64,000 bases of DNA from Lelliottia sp. JS-SCA-14 (GCF_035593345.1 NZ_CP141606.1:3348001-3412000), one strand, 5' to 3'; positions 10,451 through 23,966 are shown, counted from the stretch's first letter. Program-made: numbers and translations. The notes: a model not told the origin generated them from the sequence alone.

Positions 10451-10999
10451 TCAATTAAGATCTTCCGGCCACGGGAAGTGTTCCGCCGTGAATTCCGGCG
10501 TGTGGTAATAATTCTGTAGTGCCTTGATGAAACGCGCCGGTCGCTCCGGGATGCCTTTCTCAAGATATTCCATCACCTGCGCGTGAACGCGGCGCTGGAA
10601 GGTAATACGATCCGGCTCGCAATCCCCTTCGAGATTGTCGCAGCTGACGTTGAACGGAAAACCGGCCGCCACGCAGAACAGCCAGTCGAAGGCCTGGGGT
10701 TTAACTTCCACGTCCTCGAACTGGCCCTGCGTCGTGGCATCACGTCCGTCCGGGCAGTACCAGTAACCAAAATCCACCAGCTCACGGCGCGCTTTCCCGG
10801 CGATACACCAGTGGGAAATCTCATGCAGACCGCTGGCATAAAAGCCGTGCGCAAAGACGATCCTGTTATACGGCACGTCGGCATCAGCAGGAAGATAGAT
10901 CGGTTCGTCGTCGCCTTTAATCAGACGGGTATTAAAATCCTCCGCAAAACAGCCGTCGAAGATCTCAATCAGTTGTTCGTATTTATGCGTACTGTTCAT
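10451..10999 (-). CDS. epmC: Elongation factor P hydroxylase EpmC
   Basis: This 182-residue protein corresponds to E. coli EpmC (YfcM). It hydroxylates the beta-lysyl-lysine side chain of elongation factor P after EpmA and EpmB have acted. The HEISHW motif (about residues 60-65) fits the family's metal-binding site. EF-P itself and EpmAB are outside this window. Its ATG overlaps the yfcA stop in a TAATG junction, so translation of yfcA and epmC is probably coupled. Confidence 0.93.
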   Translation of the reverse strand: MNSTHKYEQLIEIFDGCFAEDFNTRLIKGDDEPIYLPADADVPYNRIVFAHGFYASGLHEISHWCIAGKARRELVDFGYWYCPDGRDATTQGQFEDVEVKPQAFDWLFCVAAGFPFNVSCDNLEGDCEPDRITFQRRVHAQVMEYLEKGIPERPARFIKALQNYYHTPEFTAEHFPWPEDLN

Positions 11000-11808
11000 T
11001 AGTTCATCCCCAACCAGTGGAGGATCTCCTGTCCGTGGCTGTCATAAAGAAGTTTGGCACTCATCACCGCCGACACAATCACAATCATCGGACGGATAAG
11101 TTTCTGCCCTTTGCTCAATACCAGACGCGAGCCGACGCGCGCGCCTAAAAATTGTCCGACCATCATCACAAAGCCGGTCGCCCAAATCACTTTCCCGCCA
11201 ATAATAAACAGCAGCAGACCGCCAAGATTGGAGGTGGCGTTGAGGACTTTGGCGTGAGCGGTGGATTTGGCGAGGTTAAAACCGGCCAGCGTGACAAACG
11301 CCAGGGCATAGAACGAACCCGCACCGGGGCCGAAGAAGCCATCGTAAAACCCGACGCAGCCGCCGGCGATCAGGGCAAACGGCAGGCCGTGCAGACGACG
11401 CTGTCTGTCCTCTTCCCCCAGTTTCGGCATCAGTAAAAAATAGAGGCCAATGCAGATGACGAGGATCGGCAGAATCTGGCGCAAAATGTCCGATTGCACG
11501 TGCTGGACCAGCAGCGCACCGCTGGTCGAGCCGATGAAGGTCATCAAAATATTGAGTTTCTGATCGGCAAGGCTGACGACTTTGCGGCGAATGAAGTAGA
11601 TGGACGCAGAGAGCGAACCGCCGCAGGCCTGCAGCTTATTGGTTGCCAGCGCCTGGGCCGGACTCATGCCCGCGGCCAGCAGCGCAGGCACCGTCAGCAG
11701 ACCGCCCCCACCCGCCAGCGCATCGATAAAACCCGCCAGCATCGCGACAAAGAACAGTACCGCCAGAAGCCACGGTGACACCATAAACAGATCGACGAAA
11801 TTATCCAT
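10999..11808 (-). CDS. yfcA: TSUP-family membrane permease YfcA
   Basis: A 269-residue polytopic protein with about eight hydrophobic spans, matching the TauE/SafE (TSUP) family and E. coli YfcA in length. The N-terminal repeat motif GFIDALAGGGGLLTVPALL (about residues 26-44) and the second-half motif GFYDGFFGPGAGSF (about 153-166) show the internal duplication of the family. TSUP members move sulfur-containing anions or other organic anions; the YfcA substrate is not settled. It overlaps both neighbours by 1 nt (TAATG junctions with mepA and epmC). Confidence 0.92.
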   Translation of the reverse strand: MDNFVDLFMVSPWLLAVLFFVAMLAGFIDALAGGGGLLTVPALLAAGMSPAQALATNKLQACGGSLSASIYFIRRKVVSLADQKLNILMTFIGSTSGALLVQHVQSDILRQILPILVICIGLYFLLMPKLGEEDRQRRLHGLPFALIAGGCVGFYDGFFGPGAGSFYALAFVTLAGFNLAKSTAHAKVLNATSNLGGLLLFIIGGKVIWATGFVMMVGQFLGARVGSRLVLSKGQKLIRPMIVIVSAVMSAKLLYDSHGQEILHWLGMN

Positions 11809-12632
11809 TAAAGTACATGCTCATCCAGTAGCGCCTGGCAGGAAGGCGGCAACGGAGGCGGTGTCTTCTTCTCAGGCTTGGTGGTTCCAGGTTTTGCTGG
11901 CTCAAACCAGCTCTGCAGCTCGGCCCCGCAGCCATCTCCCGGCGGCGGTAACGGCTGATCCTCACACTCCAGGCTGTTCGCCGGGCAGCGCAGACGCACG
12001 TGCATATGCGCGCGATGCTGGAACCACGGACGCACTTTACGCAGCCAGTCGCGATCCGTTCCGGCATCAAGACAAAGCTGCTGTTTTATCGCCGGGTTGA
12101 CGAAGATGCGCGTCACGTCGTTATCTTTCGCCGCCAGTTTGATCATGCTCGAGACGTCCGGCGACCACAGAGACGGCACCACGCTTTTGCCATCGCGCGC
12201 GACGAGATCCAGCGCCTGCGGTTTCAGCAGTTGCGACGAACTCCAGCGTGTTTTCGGCAGTTGCAGGAAGATATCAACATCGAGACCCGACTGATGGCTG
12301 GCGTGACCGCCATTAAATCGACCTCCTGCTGGCATTCCCATATCGCCAATCAGCATCGTCCCGAGCCCCAGGTTGTGCACCTGGTTACCCAGACGCTGGA
12401 TAAACAGCACCAGATCCGGATGGCCAAAGTAACGACGCTGGTCGGTGCGCATCACCTGATAGGTATCAGACTGCAGCGGTAAATCCTGCGCGCCGACGAT
12501 ACAGCCGTTGGCAAACGCGCCGATCGACTGGGCGCTGCCCGCGATCGGATGGGTAATTTTTTGCCACGGGGTGGCTGCCAGACTGGCTCCACTGGCGAGC
12601 AGGGCCAGCAGAGCAAAAGCGGTTTTTTTCAT
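11808..12632 (-). CDS. mepA: Penicillin-insensitive murein DD-endopeptidase MepA
   Basis: I start at the ATG at 12630-12632, which gives 274 residues as in E. coli; the longer open frame would run back into aroC. The N-terminus [20 protein letters not shown] is a signal peptide with likely cleavage near residue 19-20. MepA is a periplasmic LAS-family zinc peptidase that cleaves D-Ala-mDAP cross-links. The zinc and active-site residues are visible as H113, D120, H206, H209 and H211 ([13 protein letters not shown] and FQHRAHMHV). The C-terminus is Pro/Lys-rich. It lies 2 bp after aroC and overlaps yfcA by 1 nt. Confidence 0.95.
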   Translation of the reverse strand: MKKTAFALLALLASGASLAATPWQKITHPIAGSAQSIGAFANGCIVGAQDLPLQSDTYQVMRTDQRRYFGHPDLVLFIQRLGNQVHNLGLGTMLIGDMGMPAGGRFNGGHASHQSGLDVDIFLQLPKTRWSSSQLLKPQALDLVARDGKSVVPSLWSPDVSSMIKLAAKDNDVTRIFVNPAIKQQLCLDAGTDRDWLRKVRPWFQHRAHMHVRLRCPANSLECEDQPLPPPGDGCGAELQSWFEPAKPGTTKPEKKTPPPLPPSCQALLDEHVL

Positions 12633-12634
12633 GT

Positions 12635-13720
12635 TTACCAGCGTGGAAGAGGGGCCGTCACGTCCGCATTCTGCGCGCGCTGGCGCAGGAAATGATCCAT
12701 CAGCACAATCGCCAGCATCGCTTCTGCGATCGGCACCGCGCGGATCCCGACACAAGGATCGTGACGCCCTTTGGTGATCATCTCAACTTCTTCGCCAGAG
12801 CGATTAATGGTGCGCCCAGGGACGGTAATGCTGGAAGTCGGTTTCAGCGCAATGTTGGTCACAATTTGCTGACCGCTGCTGATGCCGCCCAGAATGCCGC
12901 CCGCGTGGTTGCTCTGGAAACCGTCTTTGGTGATTTCATCGCGATTCTGGCTGCCGCGCAGGGCGACCACGTCAAAACCGTCGCCAATTTCAACGCCCTT
13001 CACCGCATTGATGCTCATCATCGCGTGGGCGATGTCCGCATCCAGACGATCGAAGACCGGCTCGCCGAGGCCCGGAGGAACGCCGTCTGCCACCACGGTC
13101 ACTTTCGCGCCGATGGAGTCGCCCTCTTTTTTCAGGCCGCGCATCAGTTCGTCCAGCGCGTCAATTTTGTCGGCATCCGCGCAGAAGAACGGGTTCTGCT
13201 CAACCAGATCCCAGTCTTTGATCGCCAGCGGAATGTCGCCCATCTGGGTCAGGCAGCCGCGGATCACGATGCCGAATTTTTGCGCCAGATATTTTTTGGC
13301 GATAGCGCCTGCGGCCACGCGCATGGCGGTTTCACGCGCCGAAGAGCGTCCGCCGCCGCGGTAGTCACGAAAACCGTATTTTTGTTCGTAGGTGTAATCG
13401 GCATGGCCCGGACGGAAAACGTCTTTGATGGCGCCGTAATCCTGCGAGCGCTGATCGGTATTTTCAATCAGCAGACCGATGCTGGTGCCGGTGGTGCGGC
13501 CTTCGAAGACGCCGGAGAGGATCTTGACGCTATCCGGCTCGCGACGCTGCGTGGTGTAGCGCGAGGTGCCCGGACGGCGGCGATCGAGATCGTGCTGTAA
13601 ATCGGCTTCGGTCAGTTCGATGCCAGGCGGGACACCGTCCACGATGCAACCCAGCGCCAGGCCGTGAGACTCACCGAAAGTGGTTACACGGAATAATTGT
13701 CCAATACTGTTTCCTGCCAT
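12635..13720 (-). CDS. aroC: Chorismate synthase AroC
   Basis: AroC makes chorismate from 5-enolpyruvylshikimate-3-phosphate with reduced FMN, the last shikimate step. It has 361 residues from the ATG at 13718-13720. A GTG one codon earlier is also open, but GGAG is only 2 nt from it and 5 nt from the ATG. Family motifs GESHGLALG (about residues 16-24), [14 protein letters not shown] (about 103-116), [13 protein letters not shown] (about 118-130) and GRHDPCVG (about 315-322) are intact. It is followed 2 bp later by mepA and preceded by prmB, the E. coli order. Confidence 0.97.
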   Translation of the reverse strand: MAGNSIGQLFRVTTFGESHGLALGCIVDGVPPGIELTEADLQHDLDRRRPGTSRYTTQRREPDSVKILSGVFEGRTTGTSIGLLIENTDQRSQDYGAIKDVFRPGHADYTYEQKYGFRDYRGGGRSSARETAMRVAAGAIAKKYLAQKFGIVIRGCLTQMGDIPLAIKDWDLVEQNPFFCADADKIDALDELMRGLKKEGDSIGAKVTVVADGVPPGLGEPVFDRLDADIAHAMMSINAVKGVEIGDGFDVVALRGSQNRDEITKDGFQSNHAGGILGGISSGQQIVTNIALKPTSSITVPGRTINRSGEEVEMITKGRHDPCVGIRAVPIAEAMLAIVLMDHFLRQRAQNADVTAPLPRW

Positions 13721-13781
13721 CACGGCTCCGTTGTCGTTGTTCTGTGTTTGAGCGATGTGAAACGGGCCGCAGCCCGTTGGA

Positions 13782-14714
13782 TTAATCTTTGTAGATGCTG
13801 AAGTGTTCGCGCGCCGCGATGAGCTGCGCTTTAGTCAGCATGAAGACGCCTTCGCCACCGTTGTCGAATTCAAGCCAGGTGAACGGCACGTCCGGGTACT
13901 GCTCCATCAGATGTACCATGCTGTTACCGACTTCACAAATCAGAATGCCGTTGTCGGTCAGATAATCCGGCGCGCAGGCCAGGATGCGGCGCGTCAGCTT
14001 CAGGCCGTCTGAGCCGGACGCCAGGCCGAGTTCCGGTTCGTGGCGATATTCGTTCGGCAGATCGGACATATCTTCCGCGTCAACGTACGGCGGGTTGGTG
14101 ACGATCAGGTCGTATTGCAGTTTTGGCAGGTCGCGGAACAGGTCAGAGCGGATCGGCGTCACGTGGTGAATCAGACCGTGCTCTTCGATGTTGTGTTCGG
14201 TGACGGCCAGCGCATCGGTGGAGATATCCACCGCGTCGACTTCCGCTTCCGGGAAGGCGTACGCACAGGCAATCGCGATGCAGCCGCTGCCGGTACACAT
14301 ATCCAGAATGTGCTGCGGCTGATGGTCGATCAGGCCCGCAAAGTGATTATTGATCAGCTCACCAATTGGGGAGCGCGGCACCAGCACGCGCTCATCAACG
14401 TAGAATTCGTGGCCGCAGAACCAGGCTTTATTGGTCAGATAAGCGACCGGGATGCGCTCGTTAACGCGGCGGATCACGCGCTCAACGATGCGGTGTTTCT
14501 CGCTGGAGGTCAGACGCGCGGTGCGCATGTCTTCCGGGATATCCAGCGGCAGATACAGGGATGGCAGCACCAGTTGAACCGCCTCGTCCCATGGGTTGTC
14601 CGTCCCGTGCCCGTACCAGATATTGGCGGCGCTGAAGCGGCTGACGGACCAACGCAACATGTCCTGAATGGTATGCAGTTCGTTTACTGCTTCATCGACA
14701 AATATTTTATCCAT
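13782..14714 (-). CDS. prmB: 50S ribosomal protein uL3 glutamine methyltransferase PrmB
   Basis: PrmB (310 residues) N5-methylates a glutamine in ribosomal protein uL3. It has the SAM-binding stretch [14 protein letters not shown] (about residues 138-151) and the catalytic NPPY tetrad in [15 protein letters not shown] (about 203-217), the signature of HemK/PrmC-type methyltransferases. The N-terminal helical substrate domain is also present. It heads the leftward run with aroC and is divergent from smrB. Confidence 0.95.
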   Translation of the reverse strand: MDKIFVDEAVNELHTIQDMLRWSVSRFSAANIWYGHGTDNPWDEAVQLVLPSLYLPLDIPEDMRTARLTSSEKHRIVERVIRRVNERIPVAYLTNKAWFCGHEFYVDERVLVPRSPIGELINNHFAGLIDHQPQHILDMCTGSGCIAIACAYAFPEAEVDAVDISTDALAVTEHNIEEHGLIHHVTPIRSDLFRDLPKLQYDLIVTNPPYVDAEDMSDLPNEYRHEPELGLASGSDGLKLTRRILACAPDYLTDNGILICEVGNSMVHLMEQYPDVPFTWLEFDNGGEGVFMLTKAQLIAAREHFSIYKD

Positions 14715-14871
14715 TATTCTCTCCAGGGCATGCTTGCATAATTTTCGGCGGCTAGTTTGCCATGAAGACGTCGATAAATCAGCATTGTGACGGGGTGAGA
14801 TGGGTGAAAAAATGCGTTTTGCTTGCGCCTCCCTCAGGTAAACTAAGGGAAATAAGAGATGAGACGGACTA

Positions 14872-15423
14872 ATGAAAAAGAAAATGCCGCTTAGCGAGGA
14901 GGATCAGACGCTCTTTCGCCAGCTGATGAGCGGGACGCGCAAAATCACGCAGGACACCATTGTCCATCGACCGATCCGCAAAAAAGTCAGCGAAGTCCCG
15001 GTGAAACGGCTGCTGCAGGAACAGGCCGATAACAGCCACTATTTTTCAGACGAATTTCAGCCGCTGCTGAACACGCAGGGCGCGGTGAAATATGTGCGGG
15101 AAGATGTCAGCCATTTTGAGCTGAAAAAGTTACGTCGCGGGGATTATTCGCCGGAGCTGTTTCTCGATCTGCACGGTCTGACGCAGATGCAGGCGAAGCA
15201 GGAACTGGGCGCGCTGATTGCGGCCTGTCGTCGCGAGCACGTGTTTTGCACCTGTGTGATGCACGGCCACGGAAAGCATATTCTCAAACAACAAACGCCG
15301 CTGTGGCTGGCTCAGCATCCACACGTGATGGCTTTTCATCAGGCGCCAAAAGAGTACGGCGGAGATGCCGCGCTGCTGGTGTTGATTGAAGTGGAAGAGT
15401 GGCAGCCACCGGAGCTGCCCTGA
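14872..15423 (+). CDS. smrB: SmrB, ribosome-collision endonuclease with Smr domain
   Basis: This 183-residue protein corresponds to E. coli SmrB (YfcN). SmrB binds the interface of collided ribosomes and cleaves the mRNA, feeding tmRNA rescue. The Smr domain occupies about residues 95-180: [17 protein letters not shown] carries the catalytic DLH, and MHGHGKHIL is the GHG-type loop. The N-terminal ~90 residues contain the basic ribosome-contacting extension. The ATG at 14872 has a weak GAGACGGA site. It stands alone, divergent from prmB and convergent with sixA. Confidence 0.93.
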   Translation: MKKKMPLSEEDQTLFRQLMSGTRKITQDTIVHRPIRKKVSEVPVKRLLQEQADNSHYFSDEFQPLLNTQGAVKYVREDVSHFELKKLRRGDYSPELFLDLHGLTQMQAKQELGALIAACRREHVFCTCVMHGHGKHILKQQTPLWLAQHPHVMAFHQAPKEYGGDAALLVLIEVEEWQPPELP

Positions 15424-15468
15424 CAGGCAGGCGGGTGGCACAGGCTACCCGCCAGATCATTCGTCACA

Positions 15469-15954
15469 TCAGATAGCTTTTGCCATCTTCAGATTGCACG
15501 GACTCATTTGCCAGTTGAATACCCCTTTGCCGGCGTCGTCGAGGGTGACGTTGGCAATCGCGGAGGTGGTGAACATCGGAGGCGTTTCGCCAGGGCAGAG
15601 TTCAGACACCAGGTAGCCGACCAGCGGCAGATGGGAAATCACCAGTGCAGAAGAGACACCTTCGTTGCTCAGCGCCTGAAGATACGCGCTGACAAGACCC
15701 ACATCCCCACAGGGTGTTAGCTCGGGAAGAACATCGACGCTTTTCGGCAGGTTCATACACTCCCCCACCACATCCAGCGTCTGTTCGGCCCGCAGGAACG
15801 GACTCACCAGCACACGATCGATATCCACTTTTTGGCCTTTGAGCCAGGTCGCCATTTGACGGGATTCGTCACAGCCACAGGTTGTCAAAGGACGAACAGA
15901 GTCACTGGCAGCATCGAGTGCCGCGTCGCCGTGACGCATGATAAAAACTTGCAT
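15469..15954 (-). CDS. sixA: Phosphohistidine phosphatase SixA
   Basis: At 161 residues it equals E. coli SixA. SixA belongs to the histidine phosphatase (RHG) superfamily. The catalytic histidine is H8 in MRHGDA, and a second family histidine lies in VISHLPLVGY (about 107-116). In E. coli it dephosphorylates the HPt domain of ArcB and also NPr of the nitrogen PTS. No signal peptide is present. It is convergent with smrB; the 209 bp between it and fadJ (15955-16163) holds its promoter and no gene. Confidence 0.94.
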   Translation of the reverse strand: MQVFIMRHGDAALDAASDSVRPLTTCGCDESRQMATWLKGQKVDIDRVLVSPFLRAEQTLDVVGECMNLPKSVDVLPELTPCGDVGLVSAYLQALSNEGVSSALVISHLPLVGYLVSELCPGETPPMFTTSAIANVTLDDAGKGVFNWQMSPCNLKMAKAI

Positions 15955-16163
15955 ATTGCACCGCTTTTGTTAACCAGGATCACCGGCGTTGACTACCCGC
16001 GAAAACAGCTAAAAGGTAGAAAACCCGATGGCCGGGCATTGTGCCTGATCCATCTGATGAATGAAACGCTGTTTTTTACCTTAATGGCGTAAGTATAGTC
16101 AATATCTGTTTACAAATTCGCCAAAACAGGTTCATTCACCACTGGATATACTCTTGTTGGACC

Positions 16164-19621
<3,458 letters not shown>

Positions 19622-19651
19622 AACAGTCCCCTGTAAATAACCTGATGCGCA

Positions 19652-19668
19652 AAGTGGTCTGACCTGAT
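19652..19668. promoter_or_regulatory. Putative FadR operator of fadIJ
   Basis: AAGTGGTCTGACCTGAT resembles the 17-bp FadR site with core TGGTCNGACC. It lies 31-47 bp before the fadI start codon. E. coli fadIJ is known to be FadR-repressed. No footprint data; the call rests on the core match and position. Confidence 0.7.
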
Positions 19669-19744
19669 AACAGTTTTAACCATATTTTTACATTGAGCCA
19701 ATCGGGGAAGCGAAAAATTGCGAGGTAAGACACAGAGAAGAAAA

Positions 19745-19775
19745 GAAAATGCCCCTGCGCAGGCAGGGGCATTTG
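19745..19775 (-). terminator. Rho-independent terminator downstream of yfcZ
   Basis: ATGCCCCTGC and GCAGGGGCAT form a perfect 10-bp stem with a 4-nt loop. On the reverse strand it is followed by TTTTCTTTTC, so it would end leftward yfcZ transcripts before the fadI promoter. Confidence 0.85.
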
Positions 19776-19785
19776 AGGTGTTTTT

Positions 19786-19856
19786 TGTCGGGTGGCGCTT
19801 CGCTAACCCGACCTACAATTTCGTAGGCCGGGTAAGGCGAAGCCGCCCCCCGGCAT
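19786..19856. repeat. REP pair in inverted orientation
   Basis: Two facing REP-like units, 19786-19817 (TGTCGGGTGGCGCTTCGC) and 19822-19856 (GTAGGCCGGGTAAGGCGAAG), sit between the yfcZ stop and its terminator. Confidence 0.85.
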
Positions 19857-19869
19857 ATTTACGGAAAAA

Positions 19870-20154
19870 TTAACGCAACCCGAGCTGGAAGATCAGTGTT
19901 TCAGCTTCACACGCAAAAACGAAATCGATGTCGAGCTTCACGCCACCGTCCACTTCTGTGAGGGAAGATTTGATTTCACACGGATCGGATTCCACGTCGC
20001 GCGCGCGTTTGGTCAACGCGGTCAGGGTCTCTTCAGCATCCGAACGTTTGCTAAATACACGGCTGTAAGACGCGGTGCAATCGGTGTTATCCATGATGGT
20101 ACCGACATCCATACAGCAGCAAACCGGGGTTTCATCAGCACTGCATTTACTCAT
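19870..20154 (-). CDS. yfcZ: YfcZ/YiiS family protein
   Basis: A 94-residue protein matching E. coli YfcZ from end to end (MSKCSADETPVCCCMDVGT). It contains an unusual N-terminal cysteine cluster (C4, then three adjacent cysteines near 12-14) and a C-terminal FACEAETLIFQLGLR. The family (formerly DUF406) has no established function. A GAGGAA site precedes the ATG. It stands between fadI and fadL, as in E. coli, but its terminator and lack of an obvious FadR site suggest separate control. Confidence 0.9.
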   Translation of the reverse strand: MSKCSADETPVCCCMDVGTIMDNTDCTASYSRVFSKRSDAEETLTALTKRARDVESDPCEIKSSLTEVDGGVKLDIDFVFACEAETLIFQLGLR

Positions 20155-20390
20155 AGCTCAAGTTCCTCTGCGTTTTCGCGCACGGCGCGAGATAAATACG
20201 TTGCTGATATTTTACGCCCTGGCTGAAGGTCTCTCCAGCCGTTAATGGCGCAAACGGGGATAAGTGACCGTTATCACACTAAAAAATGATCTAACGCAAA
20301 AATCACCCTTTATGGTGAGTGCCGGTGGTCGCATTTTTGCCACCTGGATCTCGTTTCAAAAAACATCTTTGAAAAACTTCAGAAACAAAC

Positions 20391-20443
20391 TTGCAACATC
20401 CCATCTGGTCCGACCTATACTCTCGCCACTGGTCTGATTTCTA
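20391..20443 (+). promoter_or_regulatory. fadL promoter with two FadR operators
   Basis: A -35-like TTGCAA (20391-20396) and -10 TATACT (20416-20421) are overlapped by a FadR site ATCTGGTCCGACCTATA (20403-20419). A second site, CACTGGTCTGATTTCTA, lies at 20427-20443. This two-operator layout is the one known for E. coli fadL, where FadR represses. The rest of the 374-bp yfcZ-fadL gap (20155-20528) shows no other gene. Spacing between the hexamers is long (19 bp), so the -35 is uncertain. Confidence 0.8.
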
Positions 20444-20528
20444 AGTGTTACCACAGACCCTACACTTCGCGCTCCTGTTACTCTATGTAACATATATTGC
20501 ATAAAAATAACTCAATGAGGTTATGGTC

Positions 20529-21875
20529 ATGAGCCAGAAAACCCTGTTCAAAAAGACTGCGCTGGCAGTCGCAGTGGCAATCGTATCAACGTCCGCCTGG
20601 TCCGCGGGCTTCCAGCTTAACGAATTTTCTTCCTCTGGCCTTGGCCGTGCATATTCCGGGGAAGGCGCTATTGCCGATGACGCAGGCAACGTGAGCCGTA
20701 ACCCGGCGCTGATCACTATGTTTGATCGCCCTACCTTCTCTATGGGTGCCGTTTATATCGACCCGGATGTGAACGTTACCGGAAAATCCAATTTAACCGG
20801 ACAGAGTGCTAACCAGGACAACATCGCGCCAGTGGCGTGGGTGCCTAACATGCACTTTGTTATGCCAATCAACGACCAGTTCGGTTGGGGTGCGTCTGTG
20901 ACCTCCAACTACGGTCTGGCAACAGAATTTAACGACAACTACGCGGCCGGTATTTACGGCGGCAAAACTGACCTGCAGACCATCAACCTGAACCTGAGCG
21001 GCGCGTATCGTCTCGACAGTAACTGGAGCTTCGGTGTGGGCTTCGATGCGGTCTACGCGAAAGCGAAAATCGAGCGCTATGCGGGTTCACTCGGCCCACT
21101 GCTGGCGGGTCAGCTGCAAGGTATGGTGCCTCCCTCCATGCTGGATGGTATCAACTCTCCGGACGATCAGATCGCGTACCTGAAAGGCGACGAGTGGGGC
21201 TTCGGCTGGAACGCCGGTATCCTGTATGAACTGGACAAAAACAACCGCTGGGGCTTTACCTACCGTTCAGAAGTGAAAATTGACTTCGACGGCGACTATA
21301 AAAGCTCCATTGACCCGAACCTGAGCAACATCTTTGCCAGCATGGGTCTGACCGGTCTGCCAGCAGGCACCGGCGGCAGAACGCAGAACGGCGCGCTGAC
21401 GCTGAACCTGCCTGAGATGTGGGAAGTGTCTGGTTATAACCGCGTTGCGCCACAGTGGGCTATCCACTACAGCCTGACTTACACCAGCTGGAGCCAGTTC
21501 CAGGAGCTGAAAGCGACCGGCAACGACGGCCAGACGCTGTTCTATAAAGATGAAAGCTTCAAAGATGCTTATCGTATCGCGCTGGGTACCACCTACTACT
21601 ACGACAAGAACTGGACCTTCCGTACCGGTATCGCGTTCGATGACAGCCCGGTTCCGGCTGACAAACGCTCCATTTCTATTCCGGATCAGGACCGTCTGTG
21701 GCTGAGCGCCGGTATGACTTATGCGTTTAACGACGATGCGTCTGTCGACGTGGGTGCATCTTACATGCACGGCCAGAACGTCAGCTTCACCGAAGGCGAA
21801 GGCCCTGCGGCGTACACCTTCAAATCTGAAGGTAAAGCCTGGCTGTTCGGTACTAACTTCAACTACGCGTTCTAA
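20529..21875 (+). CDS. fadL: Long-chain fatty acid outer membrane transporter FadL
   Basis: FadL is a 14-stranded outer-membrane barrel that moves long-chain fatty acids across the outer membrane and serves as a phage T2 receptor in E. coli. I choose the ATG at 20529: GAGG ends 8 nt before it, but only 2 nt before the in-frame ATG at 20523. This gives 448 residues with a signal peptide ending near residue 25-26 (SAWSA, mature start [11 protein letters not shown]). The N-terminal plug motif [10 protein letters not shown] is conserved, and the C-terminus ends in a phenylalanine (NYAF), the barrel-assembly signal. A loop near residues 190-225 looks unlike E. coli. A terminator follows. Confidence 0.95.
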   Translation: MSQKTLFKKTALAVAVAIVSTSAWSAGFQLNEFSSSGLGRAYSGEGAIADDAGNVSRNPALITMFDRPTFSMGAVYIDPDVNVTGKSNLTGQSANQDNIAPVAWVPNMHFVMPINDQFGWGASVTSNYGLATEFNDNYAAGIYGGKTDLQTINLNLSGAYRLDSNWSFGVGFDAVYAKAKIERYAGSLGPLLAGQLQGMVPPSMLDGINSPDDQIAYLKGDEWGFGWNAGILYELDKNNRWGFTYRSEVKIDFDGDYKSSIDPNLSNIFASMGLTGLPAGTGGRTQNGALTLNLPEMWEVSGYNRVAPQWAIHYSLTYTSWSQFQELKATGNDGQTLFYKDESFKDAYRIALGTTYYYDKNWTFRTGIAFDDSPVPADKRSISIPDQDRLWLSAGMTYAFNDDASVDVGASYMHGQNVSFTEGEGPAAYTFKSEGKAWLFGTNFNYAF

Positions 21876-21888
21876 TCGCGTCGTCATT

Positions 21889-21918
21889 AAAAAAGGTGAG
21901 CATTTGCTCACCTTTTTC
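21889..21918. terminator. Bidirectional terminator between fadL and mlaA
   Basis: AAGGTGAGCA, TT, TGCTCACCTT with A-tract on one side and TTTTTCTTTT on the other lies between the convergent genes. Confidence 0.9.
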
Positions 21919-21920
21919 TT

Positions 21921-22673
21921 TTATTCTTTATCTATCTCAGAAAGCTCATTCTCGATAGCTTTGGCGTTCGGATTGTCTTCCGGTTTCAGCTTGCCGCCGT
22001 TGGCGATGAAGTCATGATTCTGGAAGTAAGCTTCGCGGACCATAATGTACGGGTCGGAAGACTGACGCAGCAGGCCGTCTGAATCCAGCAGCTGAGCACG
22101 CGTCTCAATCCCTTCGACGGTCCATTTACCGATCGACAGCGGCCAGGTCAGCCACGACAGCACCGGATAAAGGGTATCGACCATGTCACCCCCGTCATCA
22201 CGGACGGTAAAGCTGCCGTAGAATGGCAGATGCATATACGGGCCATAACCCACGCCATAATTACCCAGCGTACTACCGAAGCGGTGCGGCTGTTCACGCT
22301 GCAACTTCGGATTCGCCATTCCCGCCACGTCGATAAAGCCACCCATCCCTAACAGGCTGTTCAGGAAGAAGCGGGTGAAATGCACCATCCCCTGATACGG
22401 GTCGCCCTGCAGGAAGAAGTTCACCATGACGGCAGGCTCTTCCAGGTTACTGGTGAAGTTGCTCAGACCATTGCGAGCAGGTTGCGGAACGTAATCACGC
22501 CATGCCACAGCTACCGGGCGGACCACGTACGGGTCCAGCACGTTGTAGTTAAAGCTATACATGGATCGGTTGAATCCTTCTAAAGGATCGGAGCGCCCCG
22601 TTTGCTCGCCCGAGCTGGCACAGCCCACGAGCAGCGTGGTGCCCAGCGCAAGCGCCGACAGCCGAAGTTTCAT
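21921..22673 (-). CDS. mlaA: Phospholipid-binding outer-membrane lipoprotein MlaA (VacJ)
   Basis: I start at the ATG at 22671-22673 (MKLRLSALALGTTLLVGC), giving 250 residues against 251 in E. coli; the open frame extends upstream without support. The lipobox LVGC places the lipidated cysteine at C18. MlaA sits with OmpF/OmpC and removes mislocalised phospholipids from the outer leaflet, passing them to periplasmic MlaC for return by MlaFEDB. The DPLEGFNRSMYSFN segment and the long amphipathic middle region are conserved. It converges with fadL and diverges from yfdC. Confidence 0.95.
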   Translation of the reverse strand: MKLRLSALALGTTLLVGCASSGEQTGRSDPLEGFNRSMYSFNYNVLDPYVVRPVAVAWRDYVPQPARNGLSNFTSNLEEPAVMVNFFLQGDPYQGMVHFTRFFLNSLLGMGGFIDVAGMANPKLQREQPHRFGSTLGNYGVGYGPYMHLPFYGSFTVRDDGGDMVDTLYPVLSWLTWPLSIGKWTVEGIETRAQLLDSDGLLRQSSDPYIMVREAYFQNHDFIANGGKLKPEDNPNAKAIENELSEIDKE

Positions 22674-22989
22674 ATATTTCTCCCTGTTAGTATGGCTATC
22701 GTTGACTGCCATCCGTTACGAAGCGCCTGACGCTCCGCTGATTATCGTGCAAGTGATTGTAACAGCACGTTTCTGGATGTCCACGCACACAATGACGGGC
22801 AGTCATCTGCCATCACTCTGATCTCAGCATAGCCTGGCTTTACCTTTCTTTTCGTCGGTAATTTTATCTTGTGTCTGAATGTGATGTATCACGTTTATTG
22901 CCATTCCAGGGAAAATAAGAGCATCCCCACGGGCAATGTCCGGAAAACCGCTACGATTACTGTTATGACAACGCAGCGAGACGTGCCCG
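22674..22989. other. Intergenic region between divergent mlaA and yfdC
   Basis: This 316-bp gap holds the two divergent promoters. I see a 12-bp palindrome GTGATGTATCAC at 22881-22892, but its spacing fits neither CRP nor FNR. No gene, RNA or repeat can be supported here. Confidence 0.5.
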
Positions 22990-23931
22990 ATGGACGAACT
23001 ACACGCAGAAAAAATTGATAAACACACCGATGAACTGGAAGTGGAAAGCGATGAGAAACAGCACGGAGGCAAAATAGAAGTCGACGAAGACCGTCTCCCC
23101 TCCCGGGCGATGGCGATCCACGAATACATCCGCCAGGACGGCGAAAAAGAGCTCGAGCGCGATGCGATGGCCCTGCTCTGGTCAGCCATTGCCGCCGGGC
23201 TGTCGATGGGGGCCTCACTGCTGGCGAAAGGGATTTTTCACGTCCAGCTGGAAGGCGTGCCTGGCGGATTTCTGATTGAGAACCTGGGCTACACCTTTGG
23301 CTTCGTGATCGTCATTATGGCGCGCCAGCAGCTGTTTACGGAAAACACCGTGACGGCGGTGCTGCCCGTCATGCAAACCCCGACCTGGGGCAATTTCGGG
23401 CTGCTGATGCGCCTGTGGAGCGTGGTGCTGCTGGGGAACCTCATCGGCACGGGCGTCGCCGCCTGGGCGTTCGAATACATGCCGATCTTTGATGAGCCGA
23501 CCCGCGATGCGTTCGTCAAAATCGGGATGGACATCATGAAGAACACCCCGCTGGAGATGTTCTCTAACGCCATTATCTCTGGCTGGATCATAGCCACTAT
23601 GGTGTGGATGTTCCCCTCTGCCGGTGCGGCCAAAATCGTGGTGATTATCCTGATGACCTGGCTAATTGCGCTGGCTGACACCACCCATATCGTCGTCGGC
23701 ACCGTGGAAGTACTCTACCTGGTGTTTAACGGCACCCAGCACTGGAGTGATTTCTTCTGGCCGTTCGCCCTGCCGACGCTGGCGGGGAATATCTGCGGCG
23801 GGACCTTTATCTTCGCCCTGCTGAGCCATGCGCAAATCCGCAACGATATGTCGAACAAGCGCAAGGCCGAGCTGAAGGAAAAGGAAAAAGCCCGACAAAA
23901 CAAGGACGAAGATCCAGAAAAAACGCGCTAA
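22990..23931 (+). CDS. yfdC: Formate/nitrite transporter family protein YfdC
   Basis: A 313-residue protein (310 in E. coli) of the FNT family. The first ~50 residues are acidic and hydrophilic (DELEVESDEKQHGG). Six hydrophobic helices follow between about 65 and 275, and the C-terminal ~35 residues are a charged Lys/Glu-rich tail. FNT members form pentameric channels for formate, nitrite or hydrosulfide; YfdC is a distant member whose substrate is not established. It is monocistronic, followed by tRNA-Arg. Confidence 0.9.
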   Translation: MDELHAEKIDKHTDELEVESDEKQHGGKIEVDEDRLPSRAMAIHEYIRQDGEKELERDAMALLWSAIAAGLSMGASLLAKGIFHVQLEGVPGGFLIENLGYTFGFVIVIMARQQLFTENTVTAVLPVMQTPTWGNFGLLMRLWSVVLLGNLIGTGVAAWAFEYMPIFDEPTRDAFVKIGMDIMKNTPLEMFSNAIISGWIIATMVWMFPSAGAAKIVVIILMTWLIALADTTHIVVGTVEVLYLVFNGTQHWSDFFWPFALPTLAGNICGGTFIFALLSHAQIRNDMSNKRKAELKEKEKARQNKDEDPEKTR

Positions 23932-23966
23932 ATGGCGACTCTTTAAGCAGTCAGGCGGCATCGAGC

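Noticed and set aside
12692..13600. A 302-codon open frame opposite aroC
   Set aside because: It is a codon-bias shadow of aroC with no recognisable domain.
22881..22892. CRP or FNR site GTGATGTATCAC before yfdC
   Set aside because: It is palindromic, but the half-site spacing fits neither CRP (N6 between TGTGA and TCACA) nor FNR (TTGAT-N4-ATCAA).
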